Assembly: GCF_000731795.2 (NCBI RefSeq)
Contig: NZ_JGVK01000027.1
Span: 57,248 to 121,247 of the forward strand
From: Candidatus Photodesmus blepharonis
GTDB taxonomy: Bacteria > Pseudomonadota > Gammaproteobacteria > Enterobacterales > Vibrionaceae
Direction: 5' to 3'
Length of the DNA stretch: 64,000 nt
Shown in pieces: positions 30,653 to 40,788 of this stretch. Position numbers and translations under genes: made by a program. The notes under the pieces are model-generated. The model was not told the origin of the DNA, searched no databases, and saw only the letters and a program-made list of their open reading frames with translations. Positions within the stretch are counted from its first letter, which is position 1; each line of letters begins with the position of its first letter.

Positions 30653-32521
30653 CTAAGTATAGTACTGTTCGATTTGGCAGTTTAAACAAAAAGCATAATG
30701 CCCTTTAGGATCATTAAAGTTTTGTAGAAGATTTGCATATCTAGTCATTTGATCTGTGAGTGGTTTTATCGGGCTTGATAATATGTCTAAGTTATTAAAT
30801 TCTAGACTTATTTTTATCTGCCTCATAATATCCTGAAAAAATTGCTTAGTTGGGGATAAAAATGCTTCTTCAATTCGGTACACTCTGTAAGTTTCAAGTT
30901 CAGCAAGTTTTGCAGCCTCAATAATTGCATCGTCAAAATTACCAATCTGATCAATTAAACCAAGTTCCATAGCATCTTCCCCGGTCCAAATTTTGCCTTG
31001 AGCGAGATTACCCATTTTTTTGAGCGTAATATTACGATTTTTGCTAACTAGAGTAACAAAACGTTGGTACCCATGCTCAATTTCCATTTGAAAGACATCA
31101 GAGGCTGGTTGAGAAAGTCCAGTTGTTACCCCAACGTCTGAGAATGGATAGGTGCCAACACCATCAGTATGAATTCCCATTTTTTTGAGGATTTTTTCAA
31201 AGGTAGTAATTATACCAAAGATACCGATCGAACCTGTCAATGTAGTTGCTTGAGCAATGATCTTATTAGCACTCATAGAGATCCAATAGCCACCGGAAGC
31301 AGCAATGCTAGACATCGAAACTACTACCGGTTTGCCTGCATGTTTTAGTGCTTGGATTTCGTTGCGAATAACCTCAGAAGCAAACGCACTGCCACCTGGA
31401 CTATCTACACGCAGCACAACTGCTTTGATATTGCGATTGTTTTTTGCTTGTTGGAGTAAAATAGCTATTGTATCACCAGCGATTGTACCTCGTATTTGAG
31501 AACCATTCACAATAGTTCCGCTTGCAACGATCACAGCTACACCATCAGTTTTGGTATCTATCTTAATTGGAATTGTTGTAATGTAATCATAGTAATCTAT
31601 CGCATTATAGCTATTTTTATCATTTTCACCAAATATTTTAGTTAGTTCGGAACAGATTTGTTGACGGGTTGCAAGTTCGTCAACCAAACCAAATTTAAGT
31701 GATAAAGCTGCCATATTTCCATCAACGCTTTTTAGTTCAGCTAAAAAATTCTCTGTAGTTGGCTTTAATATTTCGCTTTTGATCTTACGATTTTTGGAAA
31801 CATCGTCTACATACTTATCCCATAACTGATTTAGCCAATGAGATGTCGATTTTTTTACTGTATCTGACATGTCATCACGGATGAACGGTTCAACGGCTGA
31901 TTTGTAAGCACCAACACGAAATACATGGGCATTGATGTTTAGCTCTTTTAAGAATGTTTTGTAGTACATAGAGTAAGATCTATAACCTTTAATTGAGACG
32001 CCACCTTCTGGAGCTAAATATACTTTGTTTGCATAGCTTGCTAAATAGTATTGACTTTGGGTATAAAAATCGCCTACGGCATAAATGGGTTTTCCTGATG
32101 ATTTGAATTCGTTTAGCGCTGAAGCAATATAACGTAATTTAGTTATGTTAGTTTCCTGCATATCACGCAATGCCAGCACAATCCCGGAGATTTGGTTATC
32201 TTCTTTTGCGTAGCGAATAGTATTGACTAAGTCAAATAGTACGTTTTCTTTAGGGAAATCGTTACTAAAGAGTGATCCTGCTAAAGAATCCATTGCTTTT
32301 GCATAACTACTGCGCTCAACAATAGGTCCAGATAGATTAAGTACTAAGGCTGATTTCTCTTGAATTTTGGGAAGCGAAGGATTCAAACTCATGTAGGCGA
32401 AGTATATCAAACTCGAGAGTAAGGCTAAAAAAAACAAATTAGCAAGGGTAAGACGAATTAAAGTTATGGTTTTCCAAGTTCCTTTTGCGACTGAACTGGC
32501 AATTCTACAAACATTCTTCAT
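30653..32521 (-). CDS. sppA: Signal peptide peptidase SppA, 67K type
   Basis: Membrane-bound protease that degrades cleaved signal peptides, facing the periplasm. 622 residues, the duplicated long form: one N-terminal membrane anchor (about 24-46), then two ClpP-like halves. The catalytic lysine is Lys207 in RVGAYKSAVEPF and the catalytic serine is in SSIAASGGYW near residue 405. Complete. The C-terminus carries an unusual CLNCQIEQYY tail that I cannot explain. Confidence 0.93.
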   Translation of the reverse strand: MKNVCRIASSVAKGTWKTITLIRLTLANLFFLALLSSLIYFAYMSLNPSLPKIQEKSALVLNLSGPIVERSSYAKAMDSLAGSLFSNDFPKENVLFDLVNTIRYAKEDNQISGIVLALRDMQETNITKLRYIASALNEFKSSGKPIYAVGDFYTQSQYYLASYANKVYLAPEGGVSIKGYRSYSMYYKTFLKELNINAHVFRVGAYKSAVEPFIRDDMSDTVKKSTSHWLNQLWDKYVDDVSKNRKIKSEILKPTTENFLAELKSVDGNMAALSLKFGLVDELATRQQICSELTKIFGENDKNSYNAIDYYDYITTIPIKIDTKTDGVAVIVASGTIVNGSQIRGTIAGDTIAILLQQAKNNRNIKAVVLRVDSPGGSAFASEVIRNEIQALKHAGKPVVVSMSSIAASGGYWISMSANKIIAQATTLTGSIGIFGIITTFEKILKKMGIHTDGVGTYPFSDVGVTTGLSQPASDVFQMEIEHGYQRFVTLVSKNRNITLKKMGNLAQGKIWTGEDAMELGLIDQIGNFDDAIIEAAKLAELETYRVYRIEEAFLSPTKQFFQDIMRQIKISLEFNNLDILSSPIKPLTDQMTRYANLLQNFNDPKGHYAFCLNCQIEQYYT

Positions 32522-33348
32522 CCTATCTCCATCATTATTTATTCATCAGATTTAACATGCTTACTGTTATAGTTACAGTTAAGCAAGAACTCTAATATGC
32601 TTTTATACACTTAAACACTCACGAAATTTAACGGTTTAAAATTTTTTATTTTCCATCTGGTGTACTTGAAAACACCATACTTTGGAATTGCAATAGTTCA
32701 TACATCAAATCCTATCAATACGAATCATTGAAAATTTTTCTTAGCGAAAAATGCACTTAAATATCGATTAGAATTGAGAAACTTACACCACGACGCTAAT
32801 AGCTATATAGGACGTCCGATTTTGAAGTAGTTTAAAACGAATATTAGGTGTAGTACTTCCTTATGTCAGAATGAACAAATCTTTTCAAGCATATATTCGT
32901 TCGCATTCCTAGTTGCATCGAAAAATTGTAACCGCAATTATAGGTTTTAAGTATGGTTTTTTCTAATTTTTAATAGATAAGTTCGGATTTAGTTGAAATT
33001 CATTATTTTTGCTGGTTGTTTCTGTACTAAATTTGTGTTCCTAATGATATTATGACTACACAGTTGAAATTTGAGACGTTTTTTTAAAAAAACAAATTAA
33101 TAACAGGTGTTGTTATAGCTAGATGGATGTCTTGGTTTCATGCTTTTTCTACATTTATATCCAAGTTTGGTTTAGTTGTTAGGGGAATGCCCCCATCAAC
33201 TTCTCCTTAAATGCTGAAACAGTTTATATTTTTCAAATTTTTATTTCGATCGAGTCTTTGTTGTAATTTAAGGAATTTATATTTGATAATATAATGTTTT
33301 CTCATTTCAAAGCTAATCTAGGATTGAGTTATAAGAAAGGTAAAAAAT
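32522..33348. other. Gene-free 0.83 kb between sppA and nrdA
   Basis: No long frame. On the minus strand between about 33136 and 33205 there is a short stretch after a stop that reads like a protein end (contains GEVDGGIPLTTKPNLDIN and stops soon after), possibly the last codons of a lost gene; I do not recognise it. A GGGG-AATG-CCCC hairpin (33182-33193) falls within it. The right end holds the nrdA promoter. Confidence 0.4.
33261..33295 (+). promoter_or_regulatory. Promoter of nrdAB
   Basis: -35 TTGTAA (33261-33266), 18-base spacer, -10 GATAAT (33285-33290), overlapping a second TATAAT (33290-33295). About 90 bases before nrdA. I see no recognisable NrdR box pair. Confidence 0.45.
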
Positions 33349-33384
33349 ATGACTTTGATAAATTTTTTCAGGAAAATAAAATAG
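33349..33384 (+). CDS. Possible 11-codon leader ORF before nrdA
   Basis: ATG 33349 with AAAGG upstream, 11 codons (MTLINFFRKIK), stop TAG one base before the nrdA ATG. The nrdA Shine-Dalgarno (AGGAAA) lies inside it, so translating the leader could affect nrdA initiation. It may equally be chance. Confidence 0.2.
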   Translation: MTLINFFRKIK

Positions 33385-33385
33385 A

Positions 33386-35668
33386 ATGAACGAACAACTT
33401 ACTGTTACTAAACGTAATGGTTGTAAAGAAATCATAGATCTTGACAAGCTGCACCGCGTCATTACATGGGCTGCGGAAGGACTGCAAAATGTTTCTGTAT
33501 CGCAAGTAGAACTAAGAGCTCATATTCAATTTTATGATGGTATTACCACTTCAGATATTCATGAAACTATTATTAAATCTGCAGCCGATTTAATTTCAGA
33601 AGAAACACCTGATTACCAATATCTAGCAGCACGTTTGGCTATTTTTCATTTACGAAAAAAAGCTTATGGAAAATATGATCCACCAAAACTCTATGATCAT
33701 GTTGTAGAATTAGTAGGTATAAGGAAGTATGACAAACACTTATTAGAAGATTATTCAAAAGCAGAGTTTGATGAACTGAACAGTTGCATTGATCATAAAC
33801 GTGATTTAAATTTTTCGTATGCTGCTGTAAAACAGCTAGAAGGTAAATATTTTGTACAAAATCGTGTTTCAGGTGAAATTTATGAAAGTGCACAATTTTT
33901 GTATATTTTGGTATCAGCTTGCCTGTTTGCTAATTACCCAAAGAAAATACGCTTGAGTTATGTCAAGCGTTTTTACGACGCGGTTTCATTATTTAAGATT
34001 TCTTTGCCTACTCCCATCATGTCTGGTGTACGTACTCCCACACGTCAATTTAGCTCGTGTGTTCTGATTGAATGCGGTGATAGTTTGAATTCTATTAATG
34101 CGACGGCAAGCTCGGTTGTACGCTATGTGTCACAACGAGCGGGAATCGGCATCAACGTTGGGCGTATTCGTGCTCTTGGTTCTGAGATTCGTGGGGGTGA
34201 GGCATTTCATACTGGTTGTATCCCATTTTATAAATATTTCCAAGCAGCTGTGAAGTGTTGTTCTCAAGGGGGGGTGCGTGGTGGTGCTGCGACTCTATTT
34301 TACCCGTTATGGCATAGTGAAGTTCAATCTTTGTTAGTATTAAAGAATAATCGCGGTGTTGAAGAAAACCGTGTTCGTCATGTGGACTACGGTGTCCAAC
34401 TAAGTAAATTGATGTACTCTCGTTTACTTCAAGGAGGAAATATTACTCTGTTTTCTCCTTCAGATGTTCCTGATTTGTACGAGGCTTTTTTTGAAAATCA
34501 AGATAAATTTGAAAGTCTTTATATTAAGTATGAAGGTCTTGTTTCAATTAAAAAGGAAAGCGTTCGTGCTATCGAATTGTTTTCTTTGCTTATGCAAGAA
34601 CGCGCATCAACTGGTCGTATTTACATTCAGCACGTCGATCATTGTAACACGCATAGTCCATTTAATTCAGAGGTCGCTCCTATTCGTCAATCTAATTTAT
34701 GTCTTGAAATCACTCTGCCAACAAATGCATTACTAAATGTTCAGGATAGTCAGGGTGAAATTGCGCTATGCACACTTTCTGCCTTTAATTTAGGTGTTTT
34801 GGAATCACTGGACGATTTAGAAGAGCTTTCTGATTTGGTGGTTCGTGCTTTAGACGCGTTACTTGATTATCAAGATTATCCCTTACCAGCAGCATATAAA
34901 TCAACAATGAACCGTCGCTCACTGGGAATTGGCGTCATTAATTTTGCCTATTATCTAGCTAAGAACGGCGTTAAATACTCTGATGGAAGCGCAAATGATT
35001 TAACTCACCGTACCTTTGAAGCTATCCAGTATTACTTACTGAAGGCATCGGTTGCGCTGGCTAAAGAACAAGGTAAATGTCCGTTATTTAATGAGACAAA
35101 TTATTCAAAAGGCTTGTTGCCTATCGATACCTATAAAAAAGACGTTGATTTAGTTTGTAGGGAACCATTATATTACGACTGGAGTGGTTTACGAAAAGAT
35201 ATTACAAAGTATGGTCTACGTAATTCTGCTTTGACTGCATTAATGCCATCTGAGACATCGTCTCAAATTTCTAATGCAACAAATGGTATTGAACCCCCAC
35301 GCGGATATGTATCCATTAAAGCATCAAAAGATGGCATCTTAAAACAAGTGGTTCCCGATTTCTTCAACTTAAAAGAGGAATACGAGTTATTATGGAATAT
35401 TGGCTCTAATGACAATTATTTGCACTTAGTTGGGATTATGCAAAAATTCGTGGATCAAGCCATTTCTGCTAATACAAATTATGATCCAAATATTTTTCCT
35501 AATGGTAAAGTGCCAATGAAAAAGCTACTTCAAGATTTACTCACTGCATACAAATTTGGTGTAAAAACGCTTTATTATCATAATACACGTGATGGAGCTA
35601 ATGATGAGCAACCAAGTCCAGTAGTGGTGCAGGGGAATGATTGTCAAGATGGTAGTTGTAAAATTTGA
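33386..35668 (+). CDS. nrdA: Ribonucleotide reductase class Ia, large subunit
   Basis: Makes deoxyribonucleotides from ribonucleoside diphosphates. 760 residues, full length. ATP-cone at residues 1 to about 95; active-site Cys in SSCVLIECGD; the catalytic Asn-x-Cys-x-Glu loop is NLCLEITLPT; PSETSSQ is present; the C-terminal redox pair is NDCQDGSCKI. It precedes nrdB by 69 bases on the same strand. Confidence 0.97.
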   Translation: MNEQLTVTKRNGCKEIIDLDKLHRVITWAAEGLQNVSVSQVELRAHIQFYDGITTSDIHETIIKSAADLISEETPDYQYLAARLAIFHLRKKAYGKYDPPKLYDHVVELVGIRKYDKHLLEDYSKAEFDELNSCIDHKRDLNFSYAAVKQLEGKYFVQNRVSGEIYESAQFLYILVSACLFANYPKKIRLSYVKRFYDAVSLFKISLPTPIMSGVRTPTRQFSSCVLIECGDSLNSINATASSVVRYVSQRAGIGINVGRIRALGSEIRGGEAFHTGCIPFYKYFQAAVKCCSQGGVRGGAATLFYPLWHSEVQSLLVLKNNRGVEENRVRHVDYGVQLSKLMYSRLLQGGNITLFSPSDVPDLYEAFFENQDKFESLYIKYEGLVSIKKESVRAIELFSLLMQERASTGRIYIQHVDHCNTHSPFNSEVAPIRQSNLCLEITLPTNALLNVQDSQGEIALCTLSAFNLGVLESLDDLEELSDLVVRALDALLDYQDYPLPAAYKSTMNRRSLGIGVINFAYYLAKNGVKYSDGSANDLTHRTFEAIQYYLLKASVALAKEQGKCPLFNETNYSKGLLPIDTYKKDVDLVCREPLYYDWSGLRKDITKYGLRNSALTALMPSETSSQISNATNGIEPPRGYVSIKASKDGILKQVVPDFFNLKEEYELLWNIGSNDNYLHLVGIMQKFVDQAISANTNYDPNIFPNGKVPMKKLLQDLLTAYKFGVKTLYYHNTRDGANDEQPSPVVVQGNDCQDGSCKI

Positions 35669-35737
35669 TGAGCCATAAACAAAGGGGAATAATTCTACTC
35701 CAGCTTCCATTTTATTTACAAAAGAGAGTGATACACT

Positions 35738-36871
35738 ATGGTTTATAGCACTTTTTCTCAAAAGCATAATGATCAATTAAAAGAACCAATGTTTCTTGGT
35801 CAATCTGTAAACGTGGTTCGTTATGATCAACAAAAGTTTGAGATTTTTGAACAACTTATTGAAAAGCAGTTAAGTTTTTTTTGGCGTCCAGAGGAAGTAG
35901 ATGTCTCTAATGATCGTATTGATTATAATGGGTTGCCAGAGCATGAAAAACATATTTTTATTTCAAACCTTAAGTATCAAACATTACTCGATTCAATTCA
36001 AGGTCGCAGTCCAAACGTCGCACTACTTCCGTTAGTATCATTACCTGAAGTAGAAACATGGATTGAAACATGGTCGTTTTCTGAAACAATCCATTCTCGT
36101 TCATATACACACATTATTCGTAATATTGTGAATGATCCTAGTGTTATATTTGATGATATCATTCAAAACGAGCATATTTTAAAACGTGCGAAAGACATTG
36201 CATATTATTATGATAGCTTGATTCAAGCGACAAATGATTATCATCGTTATGGTGAGGGCATCCATAAAGTCAACACAAGAAGTATTGTAGTTAGTTTAAA
36301 TGATTTAAAGCGAAAGCTCTATTTATGTTTGATGTCGATAAACGCACTTGAATCAATACGTTTTTATGTAAGTTTCGCTTGTTCTTTCGCTTTTGCAGAA
36401 CGTGAACTGATGGAAGGTAATGCAAAGATAATTAAATTAATCGCACGTGATGAAGCTTTACATTTAGTTGGTACGCAATATATGCTGAATCTTCTTCGTC
36501 ATGGTCAAGATGATGTCTCCTTTATTAAAATTGCTAAAGAATGCCAAAAGGAATGTTTTAGCTTATTTAAAAAAGTTGCAGAGCAAGAGAAGGAATGGTC
36601 TGAATACTTATTCCAGGGTGGTTCAATGATAGGTTTGAACAATGATATACTTTGTCAATATATTGAGTATATTACAAATCTTCGCATGAAAGCTGTTGGT
36701 CTGGATTCCGCTTATCCAGCAGCGAAATCCAATCCTATTCCCTGGATTAATGCCTGGCTTTCTTCAGATAATGTTCAGGTTGCTCCACAAGAGGCAGAAA
36801 TTAGTTCATATCTCGTTGGTCAAATTGACAACGAAGTTCATGCCGATGATTTGAAAGGATTTGAGTTATAA
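35738..36871 (+). CDS. nrdB: Ribonucleotide reductase class Ia, small subunit
   Basis: Carries the diiron-tyrosyl radical that starts the NrdA reaction. 377 residues, matching E. coli NrdB residue for residue over long stretches. Radical-site region [14 protein letters not shown] with the Tyr in SYTH, second iron-ligand set RDEALH. The C-terminal tail that docks on NrdA is complete (DDLKGFEL). AGAGAG is upstream. The small ferredoxin gene yfaE that commonly follows nrdB is absent: only 86 bases lie before the next gene, on the other strand. Confidence 0.97.
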   Translation: MVYSTFSQKHNDQLKEPMFLGQSVNVVRYDQQKFEIFEQLIEKQLSFFWRPEEVDVSNDRIDYNGLPEHEKHIFISNLKYQTLLDSIQGRSPNVALLPLVSLPEVETWIETWSFSETIHSRSYTHIIRNIVNDPSVIFDDIIQNEHILKRAKDIAYYYDSLIQATNDYHRYGEGIHKVNTRSIVVSLNDLKRKLYLCLMSINALESIRFYVSFACSFAFAERELMEGNAKIIKLIARDEALHLVGTQYMLNLLRHGQDDVSFIKIAKECQKECFSLFKKVAEQEKEWSEYLFQGGSMIGLNNDILCQYIEYITNLRMKAVGLDSAYPAAKSNPIPWINAWLSSDNVQVAPQEAEISSYLVGQIDNEVHADDLKGFEL

Positions 36872-36957
36872 CGTTGAGTTTAATTCAGTTTATGGAGATT
36901 TAGGTACATTGTCGTTCTTCCTGTTATAGGTTTCCTAGTATCACAACAGTTACTTTG

Positions 36958-37266
36958 TTAGATATATAGATCGACACCAAATAGCTGGGCTAATTCTTCT
37001 TTGTGAGCTTGATTGACAATTCCAAGATATACTTGTATTGCTTTGTATATATTTTCTTTAGGTGAGTCATATTGGACTTGGTTTTTCCAAGTTTTTAGTT
37101 TCTCAATACTGCTGATTGAGCCTGAAGTGATATTCATTGGCTGATCAACAAGTGTGCTATCTTGCTTTTTACTAGCTTTGTTTTTTTTAGCAGTTTTTGT
37201 TACTTTGTTGTTTTTATTTACATCTAATACCCCTACTAAAGCAGGTAACTTATTGATTGAATGCAT
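36958..37266 (-). CDS. Small conserved-looking protein of unknown function, coupled to tsaB
   Basis: 102 residues, no function recognised. Residues 1-50 are low-complexity and lysine-rich (KTAKKNKASKKQ); residues about 60-102 look folded, with a helix-forming run and the end HKEELAQLFGVDLYI. No signal peptide or membrane segment. A strong Shine-Dalgarno (AAGGGG) is 4 bases before the ATG, and it follows the tsaB stop by 20 bases, so I take it as a real second gene of a tsaB operon. I have an uncertain memory of a similar small Vibrio protein ending EELAQLLGVD next to tsaB. Confidence 0.65.
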   Translation of the reverse strand: MHSINKLPALVGVLDVNKNNKVTKTAKKNKASKKQDSTLVDQPMNITSGSISSIEKLKTWKNQVQYDSPKENIYKAIQVYLGIVNQAHKEELAQLFGVDLYI

Positions 37267-37286
37267 GATACCCCTTTAAAATAAAA

Positions 37287-37970
37287 TCATTTTTTTAAAA
37301 TTATGTCACGTAAATACACGGGATTTGCTTGTTCGGCATCTGTTGCGTTGCCTTTCAACAATTCAAATTTAGCTAAATAGGCAATATCTTGGGCCTGTGA
37401 GTAAAGTATCTGACTATTTTGATAATTTTTTATAAACTTGCCTAGTTTTTTAGGGTATGTACTCCAACCTGTGCCTGCTGTTCCCCAAATTAGCTTGTCA
37501 TTAAACAAGTGTTTTGTTAAATCGCCAAGCGAGATTACGCATTCAGTATCAACTTCTTTCCAATTACCGTCTTCTTGATGAGTAAAGCATCCCCAGTACA
37601 CTTCGTTCATACGTGCGTCTATTGCACAAGCTACCCGAGTTAGACCAAGTTGGCGATATGCACTCTGAGCTATCGCCTTCAAGTTCGAAATGCCAACCAT
37701 TGGTAGATTTTCAGCAAATCCCAGTCCTTTAGCGATACTAACTCCAATTCGTATACCAGTAAAACTACCTGGTCCACGATTATACGCAATCGCATCGATT
37801 TCGGATAAATTGACATTGGCTTCCTTTAGTACTTCGTCAACCATAGGTAGGATTTTCTTAGCATGCTGTTGTGGGGAAATTTCACTACGAGTATAAAGTT
37901 TATTATTTATCGAAAGAGCAACAGAGCACTCTTCGGTCGCCGTACTTAAAGCAAGAATTTTTGTATTCAT
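37287..37970 (-). CDS. tsaB: tRNA t6A synthesis protein TsaB
   Basis: Non-catalytic partner of TsaD in making N6-threonylcarbamoyl-adenosine at tRNA position 37. 227 residues, ASKHA fold: ILALSTATEECSVAL start, QQHAKKILPMV, and the signature YNRGPGSFTGIRIG. TsaD is encoded at 47.5-48.5 kb, so two of the four t6A proteins are in the window. Confidence 0.94.
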   Translation of the reverse strand: MNTKILALSTATEECSVALSINNKLYTRSEISPQQHAKKILPMVDEVLKEANVNLSEIDAIAYNRGPGSFTGIRIGVSIAKGLGFAENLPMVGISNLKAIAQSAYRQLGLTRVACAIDARMNEVYWGCFTHQEDGNWKEVDTECVISLGDLTKHLFNDKLIWGTAGTGWSTYPKKLGKFIKNYQNSQILYSQAQDIAYLAKFELLKGNATDAEQANPVYLRDIILKK

Positions 37971-38290
37971 TTGATTATATAGCTAAATTTAAATTTTTTT
38001 ATAAATGGTGTTTTTCAGGACTGAAATCGGTTAAAATTACGAGTCGGTTTTCTTGTATTTTGCCTTTAAGTTAATGATTTAGTCAAACTTTTTAGCAAAA
38101 CTAAACGCTGTTATTGCAGTTTGCTATCAGGGTTTCTAAAAATGCTTTATTTAGTCCTAGAGAAATGCATCAGCAAAAATATGTTAATTTGGATCTCAGT
38201 ATTTTAATCAATCTTTAACTTAGAGCTTCAAACTGTTTGCTTCTAGGTGCCTTTTGACAAAAAAGTTTTAAATAAGGAGCAATGTTTGAT
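37971..38290. other. Spacer between tsaB and folB
   Basis: 320 bases without a readable gene, holding divergent regulatory DNA. In Vibrio plsY lies next to folB on the opposite strand; I see no trace of it. AAGGAG (38274-38279) at the right end is the folB ribosome-binding site. Confidence 0.4.
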
Positions 38291-38650
38291 ATGGACAAAG
38301 TATTCATCGAACAATTAGAGGTAAGTACTAGTATTGGTGTATATGACTGGGAACAAAAAATTAAACAAAAGCTTGTTTTAGACATTGAAATGGCATACGA
38401 CAATCGGCTTGCAGGCAGAAGTGATAACATTGTTGACGCATTGGACTATTCTAAAGTCAATGAGTTAATTTCAACTCATATTGAAAGTGGCCGCTTTTTT
38501 TTAATTGAACGAGTAGCAGAAGAGGTTGCAGAGTTAGTTATGGCCTATTTTTCCGTATCTTGGATCAGAATTCGTCTGCTTAAACTTGGAGTAATTCCGA
38601 AAGGAAAAGGAGCAGGTGTGGTGATCGAACGTAGTAAGCGTAGGATGTAG
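38291..38650 (+). CDS. folB: Dihydroneopterin aldolase
   Basis: Folate-pathway enzyme converting dihydroneopterin to hydroxymethyl-dihydropterin. 119 residues from ATG 38291 (MDKVFIEQLEVSTSIGVYDWE); an ATG three codons earlier would be only 2 bases from AAGGAG, too close, while this one is 11 bases away. Core motifs DALDYSKVN and LIERVAEEVAEL (with the catalytic Glu region) are present. The usual KPGA loop reads KLGVIPKGKGAG, a small deviation. Confidence 0.92.
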   Translation: MDKVFIEQLEVSTSIGVYDWEQKIKQKLVLDIEMAYDNRLAGRSDNIVDALDYSKVNELISTHIESGRFFLIERVAEEVAELVMAYFSVSWIRIRLLKLGVIPKGKGAGVVIERSKRRM

Positions 38651-38925
38651 AAGCGTGCTACGATTTCTGCTATATCAGTGTTAAGAAGGAAATTGTAGAT
38701 TGTTAGCTAAACTCAACGCTATATTTGATAAAAGCATTTATATATCAAAAATCTTGTTGCTTATACGTATTATTAAATTCACTGTTTTAATATTGGTAGA
38801 TCTTGTAAATTTCTTACGTTGGGAGTCTGTTAGTAACAGTACAATTTGCTATGTAAAAATTTATGCAAATTTTCTTGAAATTAGTTTCAATGTGCATTAT
38901 CCCTTTAAGTCTGGAACACAGTCAA

Positions 38926-39729
38926 ATGAATTACTTTGAAGTTTTTTTACTAGCTTTGATTCAGGGTTTTACTGAGTTCTTGCCTATTTCTAGTTCTGCT
39001 CACTTGATTTTACCTTCGATTGTTTTTAATTGGCAGGATCAAGGTTTGTTGTTTGATGTAGCAATGCACATGGGAACGTTAGCAGCAGTAATAATTTATT
39101 TTCGACAAGAAATTGTCCTGTTGTTTGAATCCTTTTTAACTTCTATCCTATTAGGTGACTCAAATAAAGAATCCAAATTATTTTTGATGGTTATATTATC
39201 AAGTGTTCCAGCCTGTATTTTTGGATTGTTTATTGAAGATATCATTGAGCTGTACTTGCGTAACGTACAGGTAGTTGCGATTAACACTGTATTTTTTGGT
39301 TTGCTGCTTTGGTATGTAGCTAATAATGTTAGTTGTATTTATCATGAATATGAAATAGATTGGAAAAAATCACTGTTTATTGGTATCTCACAAGCATTAG
39401 CAGTAATTCCTGGTGTCTCTCGTTCTGGTATAACTATTACTGCTGCATTATATCTAGGTTTTACATATAAAGCTTCTATTCGTTTCTCTTTCCTTATGTC
39501 TATCCCAGTTATCATGTTAGCCAGTGCCTATTTAGGTTTAGAATTTGTTACAAGTGAAGAGTTTGTTCGTAAAGACCTTTTATTAATTGGTGTTTTAACA
39601 TCATTTACTAGCGCTTATATTTGTATTCATTTTTTTTTAAAACTTGTTAATTCCATTGGTATTACACCTTTTGTAATTTATCGTTTGATTCTCGGATTTT
39701 TTTTATTTGCATTTCTATTTTTGAATTGA
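38926..39729 (+). CDS. uppP: Undecaprenyl-diphosphate phosphatase
   Basis: Inner-membrane enzyme that recycles the wall carrier lipid. 267 residues from ATG 38926 ([20 protein letters not shown]), the family start; an upstream start at 38863 adds 21 residues of unrelated sequence. Catalytic motifs [14 protein letters not shown] and PGVSRSG are intact; about seven transmembrane segments. folB-uppP is a Vibrio neighbour pair. Confidence 0.93.
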   Translation: MNYFEVFLLALIQGFTEFLPISSSAHLILPSIVFNWQDQGLLFDVAMHMGTLAAVIIYFRQEIVLLFESFLTSILLGDSNKESKLFLMVILSSVPACIFGLFIEDIIELYLRNVQVVAINTVFFGLLLWYVANNVSCIYHEYEIDWKKSLFIGISQALAVIPGVSRSGITITAALYLGFTYKASIRFSFLMSIPVIMLASAYLGLEFVTSEEFVRKDLLLIGVLTSFTSAYICIHFFLKLVNSIGITPFVIYRLILGFFLFAFLFLN

Positions 39730-39800
39730 TCCGAAATATTATAGGTATTGCCTAGTGTTCCTCATCGCGTGACTTCTCCACAATATTATACGATAACTCA

Positions 39801-40088
39801 ATGCGAATTTTTACTTTTATCCTAGTGTTTTTGTTTTGTTGGTTGCAATATGCATTTTGGTTTGATAAAAACGGGATGATTGATTTTCAAACTGTGAGTA
39901 ATGAGATTCAAGCTCAAAATCAGATAAATATTAGTCTTCAGATGCGTAATGCTGAGATGTTTGCTGAAATAGATGACTTACGTCGAGGGTTTAACGCGAT
40001 TGAAGAACGTGCAAGGTATCAGCTCGGTATGGTAAAAGAGGGGGAAACTTTCTATCGCCTAGTCATAAAGGAAGTAGAAATAGGATGA
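39801..40088 (+). CDS. ftsB: Cell division protein FtsB
   Basis: Bitopic divisome protein bridging FtsL and FtsQ. 95 residues: N-terminal membrane helix (4-21), then a coiled-coil (about 30-65) and the conserved [21 protein letters not shown] end. Its stop overlaps the ispD start by four bases (ATGA), the usual gammaproteobacterial pairing. Confidence 0.94.
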   Translation: MRIFTFILVFLFCWLQYAFWFDKNGMIDFQTVSNEIQAQNQINISLQMRNAEMFAEIDDLRRGFNAIEERARYQLGMVKEGETFYRLVIKEVEIG

Positions 40089-40780
40089 AGTTATTGGATT
40101 CTATTGTAGCTGTTGTGCCTGCTGCAGGTGTTGGAAGTCGTATGAAGATTGACAAGCCTAAACAGTATTTAACACTTTATAGAAAGACTATCCTTGAGCA
40201 TACAGTAGAAAAATTGTTAAGTCACCAATGTATAAACAAAGTAGTTGTTGCGATTGCTGATTTTGACCCTTACTATTCAAGTCTGTTTATGGTAACAAAT
40301 CCTAATATTATTCGTGTTGCAGGTGGTAAAAAACGGGTTAATTCAGTACTTTTAGGGATTAAACATGTACAAGAATATCAGCTGTCTGAGTGGGTTATCG
40401 TTCATGATGCAGTTCGTCCTTGTATCCAATTGTCGGACATAGATAAAGTCATTGCAAGTGCGCTAAAGCATGATGTTGGTGCTGTTTTGGCTTTGCCTGT
40501 TCGAGATACAATCAAGCGGGCAAACAAAGAACAAAATATTCGCTATACTGTGAATAGGGAAAAGTTATGGCATGCTTTAACTCCACAAATGTTCAAAGTC
40601 GAGATCTTACTTCATGCATTAAATAATGCTTTAGATTCTGGAGCTGTTGTCACTGATGAATCGTCAGCATTAGAATTGTTAGGGAAGCAACCTGCGTTGG
40701 TTTTAGGTCGGACAGACAATATAAAAATTACTTACGTAGAAGATCTTAATTTAGCTAAATGTTATTTATTTCAAACATAA
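40085..40780 (+). CDS. ispD: 2-C-methyl-D-erythritol 4-phosphate cytidylyltransferase
   Basis: Third step of the MEP isoprenoid pathway. 231 residues. Nucleotide-binding start [19 protein letters not shown], followed by VHDAVRPC and TPQMFKVE. Overlaps ftsB by four bases; ispF follows after 8 bases, so ftsB-ispD-ispF is one transcription unit. Confidence 0.95.
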   Translation: MKLLDSIVAVVPAAGVGSRMKIDKPKQYLTLYRKTILEHTVEKLLSHQCINKVVVAIADFDPYYSSLFMVTNPNIIRVAGGKKRVNSVLLGIKHVQEYQLSEWVIVHDAVRPCIQLSDIDKVIASALKHDVGAVLALPVRDTIKRANKEQNIRYTVNREKLWHALTPQMFKVEILLHALNNALDSGAVVTDESSALELLGKQPALVLGRTDNIKITYVEDLNLAKCYLFQT

Positions 40781-40788
40781 AGGTTGTA

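Noticed and set aside
33182..33194. GGGG-AATG-CCCC hairpin as a terminator or regulatory RNA
   Set aside because: Four-base stem, no T-run, no conserved context; isolated.
38700..38939. A 79-codon frame between folB and uppP
   Set aside because: Low-complexity, overlaps the uppP start, no ribosome-binding site; likely chance in AT-rich DNA.
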